Source: Mesorhizobium sangaii (GTDB lineage: Bacteria > Pseudomonadota > Alphaproteobacteria > Rhizobiales > Rhizobiaceae). From it: a stretch of 64,000 nt of DNA. The DNA lies in assembly GCF_014207355.1 (NCBI RefSeq), contig NZ_JACHEF010000004.1, positions 186,001-250,000 on the forward strand. The letters are read 5' to 3'. This document shows, in pieces, positions 36,858 to 45,611 of this stretch (the stretch's first letter is position 1; the number at the start of each line of letters is the position of its first letter). The notes under the pieces were generated by a model. That model saw only the letters and a list, made by a program, of their open reading frames with translations, was not told where the DNA came from and did not search any database. Made by a program: the position numbers and the translations under genes.

Positions 36858-37491
36858 ACGCAGCACCGAGTGCCGATATTGCGGCGAGCAGGCCACCCAA
36901 ATCCTCGCGGTCGCGCCAGGGCCGGACTGTAAAGCCCGATTGAACAGCTGCTTCGCCGTCGACCAGCCAGCCCCGCGAGAGGCCGGCGCGCTGTCCCGCT
37001 TCCATGTCCGCCGGCTTGTCGCCGACGATCAGCGATTTCTGCAGATCGAGCCCGAGACGTTTGGCCGCCTCCAGCAGCATGCCGGGATTGGGTTTGCGCA
37101 TCGGATGATCGGCGATCGCCAGCGGCCCCTCGCCCGCCTCGTGATAGGCGCAGGCAAGGACCATATCCACCAACGCTTTGTCGGCGCGCAGCAGGTCGAG
37201 CACGCGGCCATTGACGGCGGCGAAATCGCTCCAGCCGTAGTAGCCGCGCGCAATGCCCGACTGGTTGGTGACGATGATAACGGGAATGCCGGCCCGATTG
37301 GCGGCACCGATCGCTGCGGCGATATCGTCGCGCAGCACCATTTTGGCCGGGTCATCGGGATAGCCGGTGTCGACATTGATGGTGCCGTCGCGGTCGAGAA
37401 ACAGCGCCGGCGTGCCGGTCGGAAAAATCCTGGTATCGATCCGCTCGACCCACAGTCCGGGCTCCTGTAGCGGATAGGGTTCGGGCTTCAC
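36853..37491 (-). CDS. gmhB: D-glycero-beta-D-manno-heptose-1,7-bisphosphate phosphatase
   Basis: 212-aa HAD-superfamily phosphatase that removes the 7-phosphate from heptose-1,7-bisphosphate for ADP-heptose synthesis. HAD motifs are present: LDRDGTIN (motif I), TNQSGIARG (motif II), K in RKPNPGML (motif III) and GDKPADMEAG (motif IV). The usual zinc-binding cysteines of E. coli-type GmhB (CPHH and CDC) are mostly replaced (CAYH, then DHPM before RKP). Last gene of the hldE-gmhA-gmhB minus-strand operon, 12 bases after gmhA. Confidence 0.85.
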   Translation of the reverse strand: MKPEPYPLQEPGLWVERIDTRIFPTGTPALFLDRDGTINVDTGYPDDPAKMVLRDDIAAAIGAANRAGIPVIIVTNQSGIARGYYGWSDFAAVNGRVLDLLRADKALVDMVLACAYHEAGEGPLAIADHPMRKPNPGMLLEAAKRLGLDLQKSLIVGDKPADMEAGQRAGLSRGWLVDGEAAVQSGFTVRPWRDREDLGGLLAAISALGAAS

Positions 37492-37503
37492 GACCGCACC
37501 CCG

Positions 37504-38076
37504 TCAGCCATTGCTGAGGCGCGCTTCGACCACTTCGCACAGATGGTGATAGAGGCAAAGATGCCCCTGCTGGATGATTGGCGTCGAGGTCGAGGGCACG
37601 TTGAGCAGGATGTCCGATAGCGGCTTGAGCTTGCCCCCGGTGTCGCCGGTCAGGCTGATCACCGTCATGTCCATCATCCGCGCCTGTTCGGCGGCTGCGA
37701 GAATGCTCGGCGAATTGCCGCTGGTCGAGATTGCCAGCAGCACGCCGCCCGCAGAGCCATGCGCCTCGACCTGGCGCGAAAACACCGTGTCGAAGCCATA
37801 GTCATTGCCCCAGGCGGTCAGCACCGCGGCATTGGCCGGCAGCGCGATGACATTATAGGCCTTGCGCTCCTTGAGGAAGCGGCCGACCAGTTCGCCGGCG
37901 ATGTGGATGGCATCGCTGGCAGAGCCGCCATTGCCGCAGATCAGCAAGGCTTTGCCCTGCGAAAGAGCCGTCACGACGGCGCTCACCGCCCGCTCCATCT
38001 CGCTGGTCAGGTCGCGCTCGACCATGGCGGAAATGGCGGCCGCCGAGCGGACCAGGTAGTCGTTCAGGTCAGACAT
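37504..38076 (-). CDS. gmhA: Phosphoheptose isomerase GmhA
   Basis: 190-aa SIS-domain enzyme that converts sedoheptulose-7-phosphate to D-glycero-D-manno-heptose-7-phosphate, first step of ADP-heptose synthesis. The SIS site GNGGSASDAIHIAGELVGRF and the LAISTSGNSPSI phosphate-binding loop are present, with the catalytic QQGHLCLYH near the end. It is 7 bases after hldE and 12 bases before gmhB. Confidence 0.95.
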   Translation of the reverse strand: MSDLNDYLVRSAAAISAMVERDLTSEMERAVSAVVTALSQGKALLICGNGGSASDAIHIAGELVGRFLKERKAYNVIALPANAAVLTAWGNDYGFDTVFSRQVEAHGSAGGVLLAISTSGNSPSILAAAEQARMMDMTVISLTGDTGGKLKPLSDILLNVPSTSTPIIQQGHLCLYHHLCEVVEARLSNG

Positions 38077-38083
38077 GAATTCC

Positions 38084-39577
38084 TCAGCTTGTGGTGCCGC
38101 CGGCGCGCAATTTGCCGATGGTGTTGGTGGTGCTTTTGCCGGCGACGAGATCGATCAGCACGACGCGGCCGCCCGCCTTCCGCACCACATCGGCACCAAC
38201 CACGGTGTCGATCGTGTAGTCGGCGCCCTTGACCAGTATATCGGGCAGCAGCGCTTCGATCAGTGCCAAGGGCGTGTCCTCCTCGAACACCACGACCGCA
38301 TCGACCGAGGCAAGGGCGGCGAGCACGCAGGCGCGGTCATGCTGGTCGTTGACCGGCCGCCCGGCGCCCTTCAGCCGCCGTACCGAAGCATCGCTGTTGA
38401 GGCCAAGCACCAGCCGGTCGCACTGGCTTCGCGCCGCGTGCAAGAGACTGACATGACCGGCATGCAGGATGTCGAAGCAGCCATTGGTGAAGCCGACGCT
38501 CAAGCCCTCCTCCTTCCACGCCGCGACCATGCGCGCGGCCGACGTAGCGTCGAGGATGGCATCCTTGTGGGCGGTCGGCCCGTGCGATCGGAACAGCGCA
38601 CCGGTGAGTTCCTCGACCGTCAGCCGCGCGGTGCCGCGCTTGCCCACCACGACGCCGCCGGCGGCATTGGCGATCGATGCCGCCGCGGCAGGGTCGGCGC
38701 CGGCCGCCAGTGCCAATGCAAAGCTCGCGATCACCGTGTCGCCGGCGCCCGAAACGTCGAACACTTCGCGCGCCTGGGTGGCGATGTGGCGCGCCTCGGT
38801 CGAGTCGATCACGCTCATGCCCTTTTCGCTGCGCGTCGCCACGACCAAGTCGAAGCCATGCGCGGAAATCAGCTGGCGTGCCGCTTCCACGATCTCGTCG
38901 TCGGCGAACACCGCACGGCCGACAGCTTCGCCAAGCTCCTTGCGGTTGGGGGTGATGGCGGTCGCCCCGGCATAACGCGCATAGTCGCGGCCCTTCGGAT
39001 CGACCAGCACCGGCTTCCCCACCTCACGGCAGATGGTGATCAAGTCGCCGGCGACGCCGTCGAGCAATATGCCCTTGCCATAGTCGGACAGGATGACGAT
39101 GTCGGCGCGCGTCAGCGCCGCGCGGAAATGCTGAATCAGGCCGTCACGCTCCGCAGCGTCGAGCGGCTTGATCTCCTCCTCGTCGAAGCGCAGCACCTGC
39201 TGGTTGAGCGCGCTGAAGCGGCTCTTTGACGAGGTCATGCGGCCACGCTCCTGCGCCAGGCCCGCTGTGTCGGCACCGAGTTCGCGCAGCATGCGCACGA
39301 GATTGTCGCCGGCAGCGTCGGCGCCGATCACCGACACGGGAACAGCGGATGCGCCGAGCGAGACGATGTTGGCGACGACATTGCCGGCGCCGCCCATCGT
39401 CGAGGTTTCGCCGCGCCCGTGCAGCACCGGGATCGGCGCTTCCGGCGAGATCCGCTCGATCACGCCGTTGACGAACCGGTCGAGGATGAAGTCGCCGACC
39501 ACCAGCACGGTGGCCTGGCCGAACCGCGCAATGGCGCGGTGCAGGGGTTCAGGAGAAGGCGGATTGTGCTTGATCAT
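38084..39577 (-). CDS. hldE: Bifunctional heptose kinase/adenylyltransferase HldE
   Basis: 497-aa fusion enzyme. The N-terminal ribokinase-like domain (about 1-320, with DVSGAGDTVIASFA) phosphorylates heptose-7-phosphate at C1. The C-terminal nucleotidyltransferase domain (about 355-497, with FTNGCFDILHAGHVSLL and its HAGH motif) adds AMP to give ADP-heptose. First gene of the operon with gmhA and gmhB. Length is as expected for the fused form. Confidence 0.95.
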   Translation of the reverse strand: MIKHNPPSPEPLHRAIARFGQATVLVVGDFILDRFVNGVIERISPEAPIPVLHGRGETSTMGGAGNVVANIVSLGASAVPVSVIGADAAGDNLVRMLRELGADTAGLAQERGRMTSSKSRFSALNQQVLRFDEEEIKPLDAAERDGLIQHFRAALTRADIVILSDYGKGILLDGVAGDLITICREVGKPVLVDPKGRDYARYAGATAITPNRKELGEAVGRAVFADDEIVEAARQLISAHGFDLVVATRSEKGMSVIDSTEARHIATQAREVFDVSGAGDTVIASFALALAAGADPAAAASIANAAGGVVVGKRGTARLTVEELTGALFRSHGPTAHKDAILDATSAARMVAAWKEEGLSVGFTNGCFDILHAGHVSLLHAARSQCDRLVLGLNSDASVRRLKGAGRPVNDQHDRACVLAALASVDAVVVFEEDTPLALIEALLPDILVKGADYTIDTVVGADVVRKAGGRVVLIDLVAGKSTTNTIGKLRAGGTTS

Positions 39578-39717
39578 GTCACTGGCAACGCGTGGAAAAG
39601 GCCGATTTCAATCTTGCGGGTAGTCGTCAATTGACGGGCCGGATCGTTCATGGCGAAGCCGATATACCGCAAATCCACGCAGCGCAACGGCTGGCCATCA
39701 CTGTGACGGCCGGCGGG

Positions 39718-40350
39718 TCAGCTCTTCTGCAGGGCGACATGGACACCCAGCCCGACCAGCACCGCCCCACCGGCCCGCTGCATCAGGCGCTGTGCGCGGC
39801 TCGAACGCCGCAAGCGGCCGATCACGGCACCGGCCAAGAACACACAAACGATATCGGCCGAAGAGAACATCAGATTGACGATTGTGCCCAACACGACGAA
39901 CTGCAGCCAGACCGGTAGCGCCGCCGAGGCATCGATGAACTGCGGCAGGAAGGCCATGAAGAAGATCGCCGTCTTGGGATTGAGCACCTCGACGGCGATG
40001 CTCTCGAAAAAGGCGCGCCGCGCCGATTTCCGCTCGATTGCGGGCAGCGCCATGTCGCCCTCGACGCGCTTGCGGAACAGCAAAACGCCGAGCCAGATCA
40101 GGTAGAGCGCGCCGACCAGCTTGACCGCCATGTAGAGCGTCGGCACGGCGTGAAACAGCACCGACAGACCTGCGGCAGCGGCAAAGACATGCACATAACC
40201 GCCCAGATGAATGCCTAGTGCTGCCGTCAGCCCGGACCAGCGGCCGCGCGCCATTGTCTGCGCGGCGGCGTAGAGCATGGCCGGGCCGGGAATGTAGGCG
40301 AAGATCGCCGTGGTGGCGAAAAACGCGATGAGCAGTTCGGTCGACGGCAT
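39718..40350 (-). CDS. LysE-family exporter within the heptose locus
   Basis: 210-aa LysE/RhtB-type membrane exporter, started at MPSTELLIAFFATTAIFAYIPG. The early PGPAMLYAAAQT and the central NPKTAIFFMAFLPQF segments are the family marks. About six hydrophobic segments. It is placed between the divergent hldE operon and hldD-waaF-waaC with no obvious link to lipopolysaccharide. Substrate unknown. Confidence 0.85.
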   Translation of the reverse strand: MPSTELLIAFFATTAIFAYIPGPAMLYAAAQTMARGRWSGLTAALGIHLGGYVHVFAAAAGLSVLFHAVPTLYMAVKLVGALYLIWLGVLLFRKRVEGDMALPAIERKSARRAFFESIAVEVLNPKTAIFFMAFLPQFIDASAALPVWLQFVVLGTIVNLMFSSADIVCVFLAGAVIGRLRRSSRAQRLMQRAGGAVLVGLGVHVALQKS

Positions 40351-40514
40351 TCTTTTGTCCCTCACGATCATGCCGGGCGGCACAAACCGACTGAAGCGGA
40401 AGCTTTGCGGCGCCACTGTGACATCCGCTTCGCTGCCTGCTTTATCGACAGCCCACCCTACCTCCCTTATAAGGGCCGGAATCGGCAAGCGAAACGCGTA
40501 TTAGGGCCAACAAC

Positions 40515-41465
40515 ATGATCATCGTTACGGGCGGCGCCGGCATGATCGGCTCCAACATCGTCGTCGCGCTGAATGCCGAAGGCCATGACGACATCCTCGT
40601 CGTCGACGACCTCACCGATGGCCACAAGATCGCCAATCTCGCCGATCTGCGCATCGCCGACTATCTCGACAAGGACGATTTCCTGGGCCGCATGGAGGCA
40701 GGCTCGTTCGGCCCCATCGAGGCCGTGTTCCACCAGGGCGCCTGCTCGACCACCACCGAGTGGAATGGCAAGTTCATGATGGAGGTGAACTACGCCTTCT
40801 CGAAGCGGCTGCTGCATGCCTGCCAGGCGCTGCGCGTGCCCTTCCTCTACGCCTCCTCGGCTTCCGTTTATGGCGGTGGCGCCGATTTTCGCGAAGACCC
40901 GGCGCTCGAGCGGCCGCTCAACGTGTATGCCTATTCCAAGAAGCTGTTCGATGACTATGTCCGGCGCACCGTCTTCGATACCGATCATGCGCAGGTTGCG
41001 GGCTTGCGCTACTTCAACGTCTATGGCCCGCGCGAGGCGCACAAGGGCGCCATGGCCTCTGTCGCCTTCCACCTGTTCAACCAGGTCGAGCGGGGCGAGA
41101 ACCCGAAGTTGTTCGGCGCCTATGATGGGTTCGGACCGGGCGAGCAGAGCCGCGATTTCATCCATGTCGGCGACGTCGCCGACGTCAATCTGTGGCTGTG
41201 GAAGCGCGGATCGAGCGGTATCTTCAACTGCGGCACCGGTCGCGCCCAGGCCTTCCGCGCCATTGCCGAAACCGTCATCGACACGTTGGGTAAAGGCGAG
41301 ATCGAGTTCATCGAATTCCCCGACCATCTCAAGGGCAGCTACCAGAGCTTTACGCAAGCTGATATGTCCCGTTTGCGCGCGGTCGGCTACAATGGCCAAT
41401 TCCGGACAGTGGAAACCGGTGTCAGAGACTATGTCGAATGGCTGAAAGCCCAACGATCCTCGTGA
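40515..41465 (+). CDS. hldD: ADP-glyceromanno-heptose 6-epimerase HldD
   Basis: 316-aa SDR-type epimerase that turns ADP-D-glycero-heptose into ADP-L-glycero-heptose. The Rossmann motif GGAGMIGS is at residues 6-13, and the Tyr-Lys pair is in NVYAYSKKLFDDY. It is first in the plus-strand set hldD-waaF-waaC; its end overlaps the start of waaF by 28 bases (41438-41465), which implies translational coupling. Confidence 0.95.
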   Translation: MIIVTGGAGMIGSNIVVALNAEGHDDILVVDDLTDGHKIANLADLRIADYLDKDDFLGRMEAGSFGPIEAVFHQGACSTTTEWNGKFMMEVNYAFSKRLLHACQALRVPFLYASSASVYGGGADFREDPALERPLNVYAYSKKLFDDYVRRTVFDTDHAQVAGLRYFNVYGPREAHKGAMASVAFHLFNQVERGENPKLFGAYDGFGPGEQSRDFIHVGDVADVNLWLWKRGSSGIFNCGTGRAQAFRAIAETVIDTLGKGEIEFIEFPDHLKGSYQSFTQADMSRLRAVGYNGQFRTVETGVRDYVEWLKAQRSS

Positions 41466-42445
41466 TCGGCCCACGTTGGGTGGGCGACATGGTGATGGCG
41501 CAGTGCCTGTTTTCGGCGCTGAAAGAGCTTCATCCCAACGCCGCGATCGATGTGCTGGCGCCGGCCTGGGCCGCACCGCTGGTCAAGCGCATGCCCGAAA
41601 TCCGCCAGCAGATCGACTTTCCGCTCAAGCCCGGCGCGCTGGAATTCACCATTCGCCGGCGTTTTGGCCGACTGCTGCGCGGCCGCTACGACATGGCCTA
41701 TGTCCTGCCGGGCAGCTGGAAATCGGCGCTGATCCCGTTCTTTGCCCGCATTCCGCGCCGTTTCGGCTACTTGCGCGAAATGCGCTACGGCCTGCTGACC
41801 GACATCGTGCCGCTGCCCGACAGCGTCAAACGACGCACGGCGCAGGCTTATTTCGGCCTTGCCCAGGGCGGCAATTTCCGGCCGCCACACCTGACCGTAG
41901 ACGCGAACAACCAGGCCGCCCTGCTCGACCGCTTCGGGCTCGCGCCGCAGAAATTCGCAGCACTGATGCCTGGTGCCGAGTTCGGCCCGGCAAAGCGCTG
42001 GCCCAGCGAAAACTATGCCGGGCTTGCCCGTGATCTTATGGCGAAGGGTTTGAAGGTCGCGCTGTTCGGCTCGAAGAACGACCGCGACGTGGCGGCGGAG
42101 ATCGCAGCTCTCGCCCCCGGCGTTGTCGACCTCGCCGGCCAGACCCGGTTGGAGGACGCCATCGACCTGATCTCGGCGGCAAGGCTGGCGGTGTCCAACG
42201 ACAGCGGGCTGATGCATGTCGCCGCCGCCGTCGGCACGCCGATCGTTGCCGTCTACGGCTCGACCTCGCCGCAAAATACGCCGCCGCTGGCGGAACGGCG
42301 CGAACTGGTCTGGCTCGGCCTGTCCTGCTCGCCTTGCCACCAGAAGGTGTGTCCGCTTGGCCATCTCAACTGCCTGAAGACGCTTGAAGTCGAGCAGGTC
42401 GCGGCGGCGGCGAAACGCCTGCTGGAAATCCCGGCAGCCGCATGA
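41438..42445 (+). CDS. waaF: Lipopolysaccharide heptosyltransferase II WaaF
   Basis: 335-aa glycosyltransferase family 9 enzyme that adds the second heptose to the inner core. The N-terminal VGDMVMAQCLFSAL and the C-terminal donor-site NDSGLMHVAAAVGTP are typical. The start inside hldD and the ATGA overlap with waaC (42442-42445) show a tight operon. WaaF rather than WaaC is chosen by closeness to the family's II type (YGSTSPQNTPP, SCSPCHQKVCPLG). Confidence 0.9.
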   Translation: MAESPTILVIGPRWVGDMVMAQCLFSALKELHPNAAIDVLAPAWAAPLVKRMPEIRQQIDFPLKPGALEFTIRRRFGRLLRGRYDMAYVLPGSWKSALIPFFARIPRRFGYLREMRYGLLTDIVPLPDSVKRRTAQAYFGLAQGGNFRPPHLTVDANNQAALLDRFGLAPQKFAALMPGAEFGPAKRWPSENYAGLARDLMAKGLKVALFGSKNDRDVAAEIAALAPGVVDLAGQTRLEDAIDLISAARLAVSNDSGLMHVAAAVGTPIVAVYGSTSPQNTPPLAERRELVWLGLSCSPCHQKVCPLGHLNCLKTLEVEQVAAAAKRLLEIPAAA

Positions 42446-43410
42446 GGGTCCTCATCGTCAAGACGTCGTCGATGGGCGATGTCATCCACACCTTTCCGGC
42501 CGTCGAGGATGCCCGCCTTGTCAGGCCGGACATTTCCTTCGACTGGTGCGTGGAAGAGGCATTCGCCGGCATCGTGGCGCTGCATCCGGCGATCGACAGA
42601 ATCCACACGGTGGCGATCCGGCGCTGGCGCAAGACATTGCTCGACGGCGGCACATGGTGCGAAGCGGCCGCCTTGCGCCGCACCTTGCGCGATTGCCGCT
42701 ACGACCTCGTCATCGATGCGCAAGGCCTGCTGAAATCAGCCCTGGTGGCCAGGCAGGCCGGCGCGCCGATCGCTGGCTTCGACCGGTCGAGCGCGCGCGA
42801 ACCTTCAGCGACGCTGTTCTACGACGTCACTTACGCCGTGCCGCGTGACCTGCACGCCATCGAACGCACGCGGCGGCTGTTCGGGCAGGCGCTCGGCTAC
42901 CAGCCCGATCTTTCGACTTTGGACTCCGGCATCGTCCCGCCGCCCGGCAATCTGGCCGGCGTCGCCGGAAAAATCGCCTTCCTGCTGCACGGCACCAGCC
43001 GCGAAGACAAGAAATGGTCGGTCCAAGACTGGATCGAAACCGCCCGTCTGCTGGCTGAGCGGGAAATGACGCCGGTCACCACATGGTCGAACGGGCGCGA
43101 GAAGGCCGTCGCCGAAGCGATCGCCGGAGCCATTCCGTCAACGGTCGTGGTGCCCAAATCGCCGCTCGCCGACATCGCCGCGATCATCGGCCGCTCGACG
43201 CTGGTCATCGGCGCCGACACCGGCCTAACCCATCTCGCCAGTGCCTTCGGCCTGCCGACGGTCGCGGTTTTTCTTGCCACCGAGCCGGGTTTGACCGGGC
43301 CGCGCGGACCGTATGCATCGACGCTTTTAGCCGCACCCGGGGACCATTTAACACCGGCGGAAGTGGTGGCGGAGGCAGAGAGGCTGCTGGCGCTTAGCCA
43401 GGCGGATTGA
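42442..43410 (+). CDS. waaC: Lipopolysaccharide heptosyltransferase I WaaC
   Basis: 322-aa glycosyltransferase family 9 enzyme that adds the first heptose to Kdo. SMGDVIHTFPAVEDAR at the N-terminus and GADTGLTHLASAFGLPTVAV near the C-terminus are WaaC marks, as is the LHGTSREDKKW segment. Third gene of hldD-waaF-waaC. A RIME-like repeat follows it. Confidence 0.9.
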   Translation: MRVLIVKTSSMGDVIHTFPAVEDARLVRPDISFDWCVEEAFAGIVALHPAIDRIHTVAIRRWRKTLLDGGTWCEAAALRRTLRDCRYDLVIDAQGLLKSALVARQAGAPIAGFDRSSAREPSATLFYDVTYAVPRDLHAIERTRRLFGQALGYQPDLSTLDSGIVPPPGNLAGVAGKIAFLLHGTSREDKKWSVQDWIETARLLAEREMTPVTTWSNGREKAVAEAIAGAIPSTVVVPKSPLADIAAIIGRSTLVIGADTGLTHLASAFGLPTVAVFLATEPGLTGPRGPYASTLLAAPGDHLTPAEVVAEAERLLALSQAD

Positions 43411-43442
43411 TTTATTCAATCAATTCAATTGGAAATGTTAGT

Positions 43443-43622
43443 GCTGCCCCTCATCTGCCTGCCGGCACCTTCTCCCCGTATAGTGACGGGGAGAAGGGAG
43501 CGGAGCGCAAAGTTGGCGGATATTTGCGAACGCTGAAAATTAGGGAAATCATCGGACAAGGCGTCCTTCTCCCCGTCACTATACGGGGAGAAGTGCCCGG
43601 CAGGGCGATGAGGGGCGGCGCA
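43443..43622. repeat. RIME-like palindromic repeat, copy D
   Basis: Ends GCTGCCCCTCA and TGAGGGGCGGCGC mirror each other, and inner arms CTTCTCCCCGTATAGTGACG and CGTCACTATACGGGGAGAAG are exact reverse complements. It fills the gap between waaC and greA. Related to copies A-C by the CTTCTCCCCG core. Confidence 0.85.
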
Positions 43623-43660
43623 GCCTTCGCTTGAAGGGCAGATCGGGCCTCTCAAATCCC

Positions 43661-44134
43661 CTAGATGAACTGCACCTGGACGATCTCGTAACCCCTTGCG
43701 CCGCCTGGCGCGTTGACCTCGATGGCGTCGCCGACTTCCTTGCCGATGAGCGCGCGCGCGATCGGCGAGGAGATTGAGATGCGGCCGGACTTCACGTCGG
43801 CTTCCTGATCGCCGACGATCCGGTAGGTCTTCTTTTCCTCGGTGTCCTCGTCGACCAGCACCACGGTGGCGCCGAACTTGACCTTGTCGCCGCTGAGCTT
43901 GCTGACATCAATCACTTCGGCGCGCGCGATATAATCTTCAAGCTCGTTGACCCGGCCCTCGTTGAGGCTCTGCGCCTCTTTTGCGGCATGGTATTCGGCA
44001 TTTTCGGAAAGGTCGCCATGCGAGCGCGCCTCGGAGATCGCCTCGATGATGCGCGGCCGCTCCTCCTGCTGGCGCCAGCGCAGCTCTTCCTTCAATGACG
44101 CGAACCCCTCGCCTGTCATCGGGACCTTGTTCAT
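43661..44134 (-). CDS. greA: Transcription elongation factor GreA
   Basis: 157-aa coiled-coil protein that makes RNA polymerase cleave backtracked RNA. The N-terminal coiled coil ends with the acidic tip ARSHGDLSENAEYH (DLSENAEY, key acid residues), and the C-terminal domain has PIARALIGKEVGDAIEV. Start ATG has AGGAAAGG upstream. Its leader holds a strong terminator-like hairpin at 44195-44237, so premature termination is possible. Confidence 0.95.
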   Translation of the reverse strand: MNKVPMTGEGFASLKEELRWRQQEERPRIIEAISEARSHGDLSENAEYHAAKEAQSLNEGRVNELEDYIARAEVIDVSKLSGDKVKFGATVVLVDEDTEEKKTYRIVGDQEADVKSGRISISSPIARALIGKEVGDAIEVNAPGGARGYEIVQVQFI

Positions 44135-44194
44135 GATGCCTGACCTTTCCTGCTGCCACCCCCGCGTTTCGGGGAAAGCCTTGTCGATGGGTAC

Positions 44195-44237
44195 AAAAAG
44201 AAAACGGTCCGAGAGCCTCGGGCTAACGGAACCGTTT
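44195..44237 (-). terminator. Terminator-like hairpin in the greA leader
   Basis: Minus-strand stem of 14 pairs: AAACGG/CCGUUU, UCCG/CGGA and AGCC/GGCU with loop CGA, broken by a one-base bulge and a UU/CU internal loop, followed by U-rich UUUUCUUUUU. It lies 61 bases before the greA start and just after a promoter candidate, so it can terminate greA transcripts early. Confidence 0.7.
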
Positions 44238-44253
44238 CACCGCAATTTCCCTG

Positions 44254-44281
44254 AATATAGCAATCTTCGCGGGTTTTTCAC
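44254..44281 (-). promoter_or_regulatory. Candidate greA promoter
   Basis: Minus-strand GTGAAA (44276-44281), 16-base spacer, TATATT (44254-44259). Predicted start near 44246 puts the terminator-like hairpin at the 5' end of the greA leader. Confidence 0.45.
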
Positions 44282-44385
44282 GCCCAAAAATCGGTTTTGC
44301 GAAAATGATCCGCTGCTTTCACAAATGCCGTCGCTGCTTTCGTACATGCGGTCGCGGCAGATACGAACCGGCAATGGCCGGCAAC

Positions 44386-44418
44386 AAAAAATCCGGCCGC
44401 GATCGCTCGCGGCCGGAT
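44386..44418 (-). terminator. Terminator of the TPR gene
   Basis: Minus-strand stem ATCCGGCCGCGA/TCGCGGCCGGAT with a four-base loop, followed by six Ts (44386-44391). It ends the TPR-protein transcript. Confidence 0.85.
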
Positions 44419-44440
44419 TGAGAAATATTAGGCGCCGAAA

Positions 44441-44977
44441 TCAGCTCCGCATGAAATGGTCGATCTGCTCCGACAGCATACCGTATTCGCGCGAACCCTT
44501 GCCGGTCCGCTTCTCGATTTCCATCAACTGCTGCTGGGCGCCGGCCAGATCGCCGATCTGCAGATGCGCTTCGCCGAGATATTCGCGCACCAGCGTGTAG
44601 TTGGGGTCGATGCGCAGCGCTTCCTCATAATAGCCGAGGCCGACGGTGACGCGGCCGGAATGGCGGTGCGAATAGCCGAGATAGTTGAGGATGCGCGGAT
44701 CCTGCTTGTTGGCAGCGAGACTGAGCACGGCGATCGCCTCGTCATAGCGCCCGGCCAGCGCCAGCGAATGACCGGCATCATAGATGCTGTCGTCGTCCAG
44801 CATACCTTCCTGGGGTGCGACGCACTTTTTCTTCTTCTTGTCCCAGACTTCGCCCTTCTTGCACTGCGTCACGGTCTGATCGCTGCCGCCACTACTGCCG
44901 GCGGCGAACACCGGAACAGCAAAGAACTGCAGCGCGACAAGGGCAGTCGCCGCCTGGATCAGAATTCTTTTATGCAT
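44441..44977 (-). CDS. Exported TPR-repeat protein
   Basis: 178-aa protein started at MHKRILIQAATALVALQFFA (44977), with a signal peptide ending near VFAAG. The mature part starts with a Cys-x-Lys region (CKKGEVWDKKKKKC) and then three tetratricopeptide-type repeats (for example RIDPNYTLVREYLGEAHLQ). TPR regions bind other proteins. Periplasmic partner unknown. It has its own terminator. Confidence 0.75.
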   Translation of the reverse strand: MHKRILIQAATALVALQFFAVPVFAAGSSGGSDQTVTQCKKGEVWDKKKKKCVAPQEGMLDDDSIYDAGHSLALAGRYDEAIAVLSLAANKQDPRILNYLGYSHRHSGRVTVGLGYYEEALRIDPNYTLVREYLGEAHLQIGDLAGAQQQLMEIEKRTGKGSREYGMLSEQIDHFMRS

Positions 44978-45122
44978 CGAAGCCTCCTTGAGGGGTGAGA
45001 ATGCAACACTAACGCCGGACGCCCTGGGTTTCATCCCGGAAAAAAAGCATATCGGAGAACATCAGGTGACGGATGCTGCAAATCCGCTATCATTCGAGCA
45101 AACGACCTGACGGAGACGGGCT

Positions 45123-45548
45123 GTGCAGCGGCGCCTTGAAAAGGATTGGGAGCTTTCGATCGGCCCCGACACCGTGCGCCTGTTCATCCTCAAGGCCAAG
45201 GCATTGAGTGCCGCCGTCAATGAAGACTATGCCGGTGGCGCCGAGCACGAGGTCGAACTCGACGGCGAGGCGCATGCCAACCACCATCATGACGGCCTCG
45301 CCGAGGAAAGTTCCGAAAACCTCACCGAGGAAGAGTTGCGCGAGCTGATCAACGACCTCAATGTCGATGAAGCAGCCGAACTCATCGCCCTGGCCTGGAT
45401 CGGTCGCGGCGACTACGATGGCACCGAGTGGGCGGATGCGCTTGCCGCGGCGCGCGAGCGCGCCAACAAACGCACGGCGAAGTACCTGCTTGGCATGCCG
45501 CTGCTTGCCGACTGGCTGGAGGAAGGGCTGGAAGCGATCGGCGCGTAA
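45123..45548 (+). CDS. DUF3775 protein
   Basis: 141-aa acidic protein that starts with GTG at 45123 (MQRRLEKDWELSIGPDTV). It has a histidine-rich segment (ANHHHDG) and the conserved C-terminal LIALAWIGRGDYDGTEW and ADWLEEGLEAIG. The DUF3775 family is widespread in Rhizobiales but has no known role. It is divergent from the TPR gene. Confidence 0.75.
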   Translation: MQRRLEKDWELSIGPDTVRLFILKAKALSAAVNEDYAGGAEHEVELDGEAHANHHHDGLAEESSENLTEEELRELINDLNVDEAAELIALAWIGRGDYDGTEWADALAAARERANKRTAKYLLGMPLLADWLEEGLEAIGA

Positions 45549-45611
45549 CACCGTGGTTACCGTTCGTGATGGGGCCAAGGCAACCACCTTGCGTCCGCGC
45601 CGTTGACGGCC

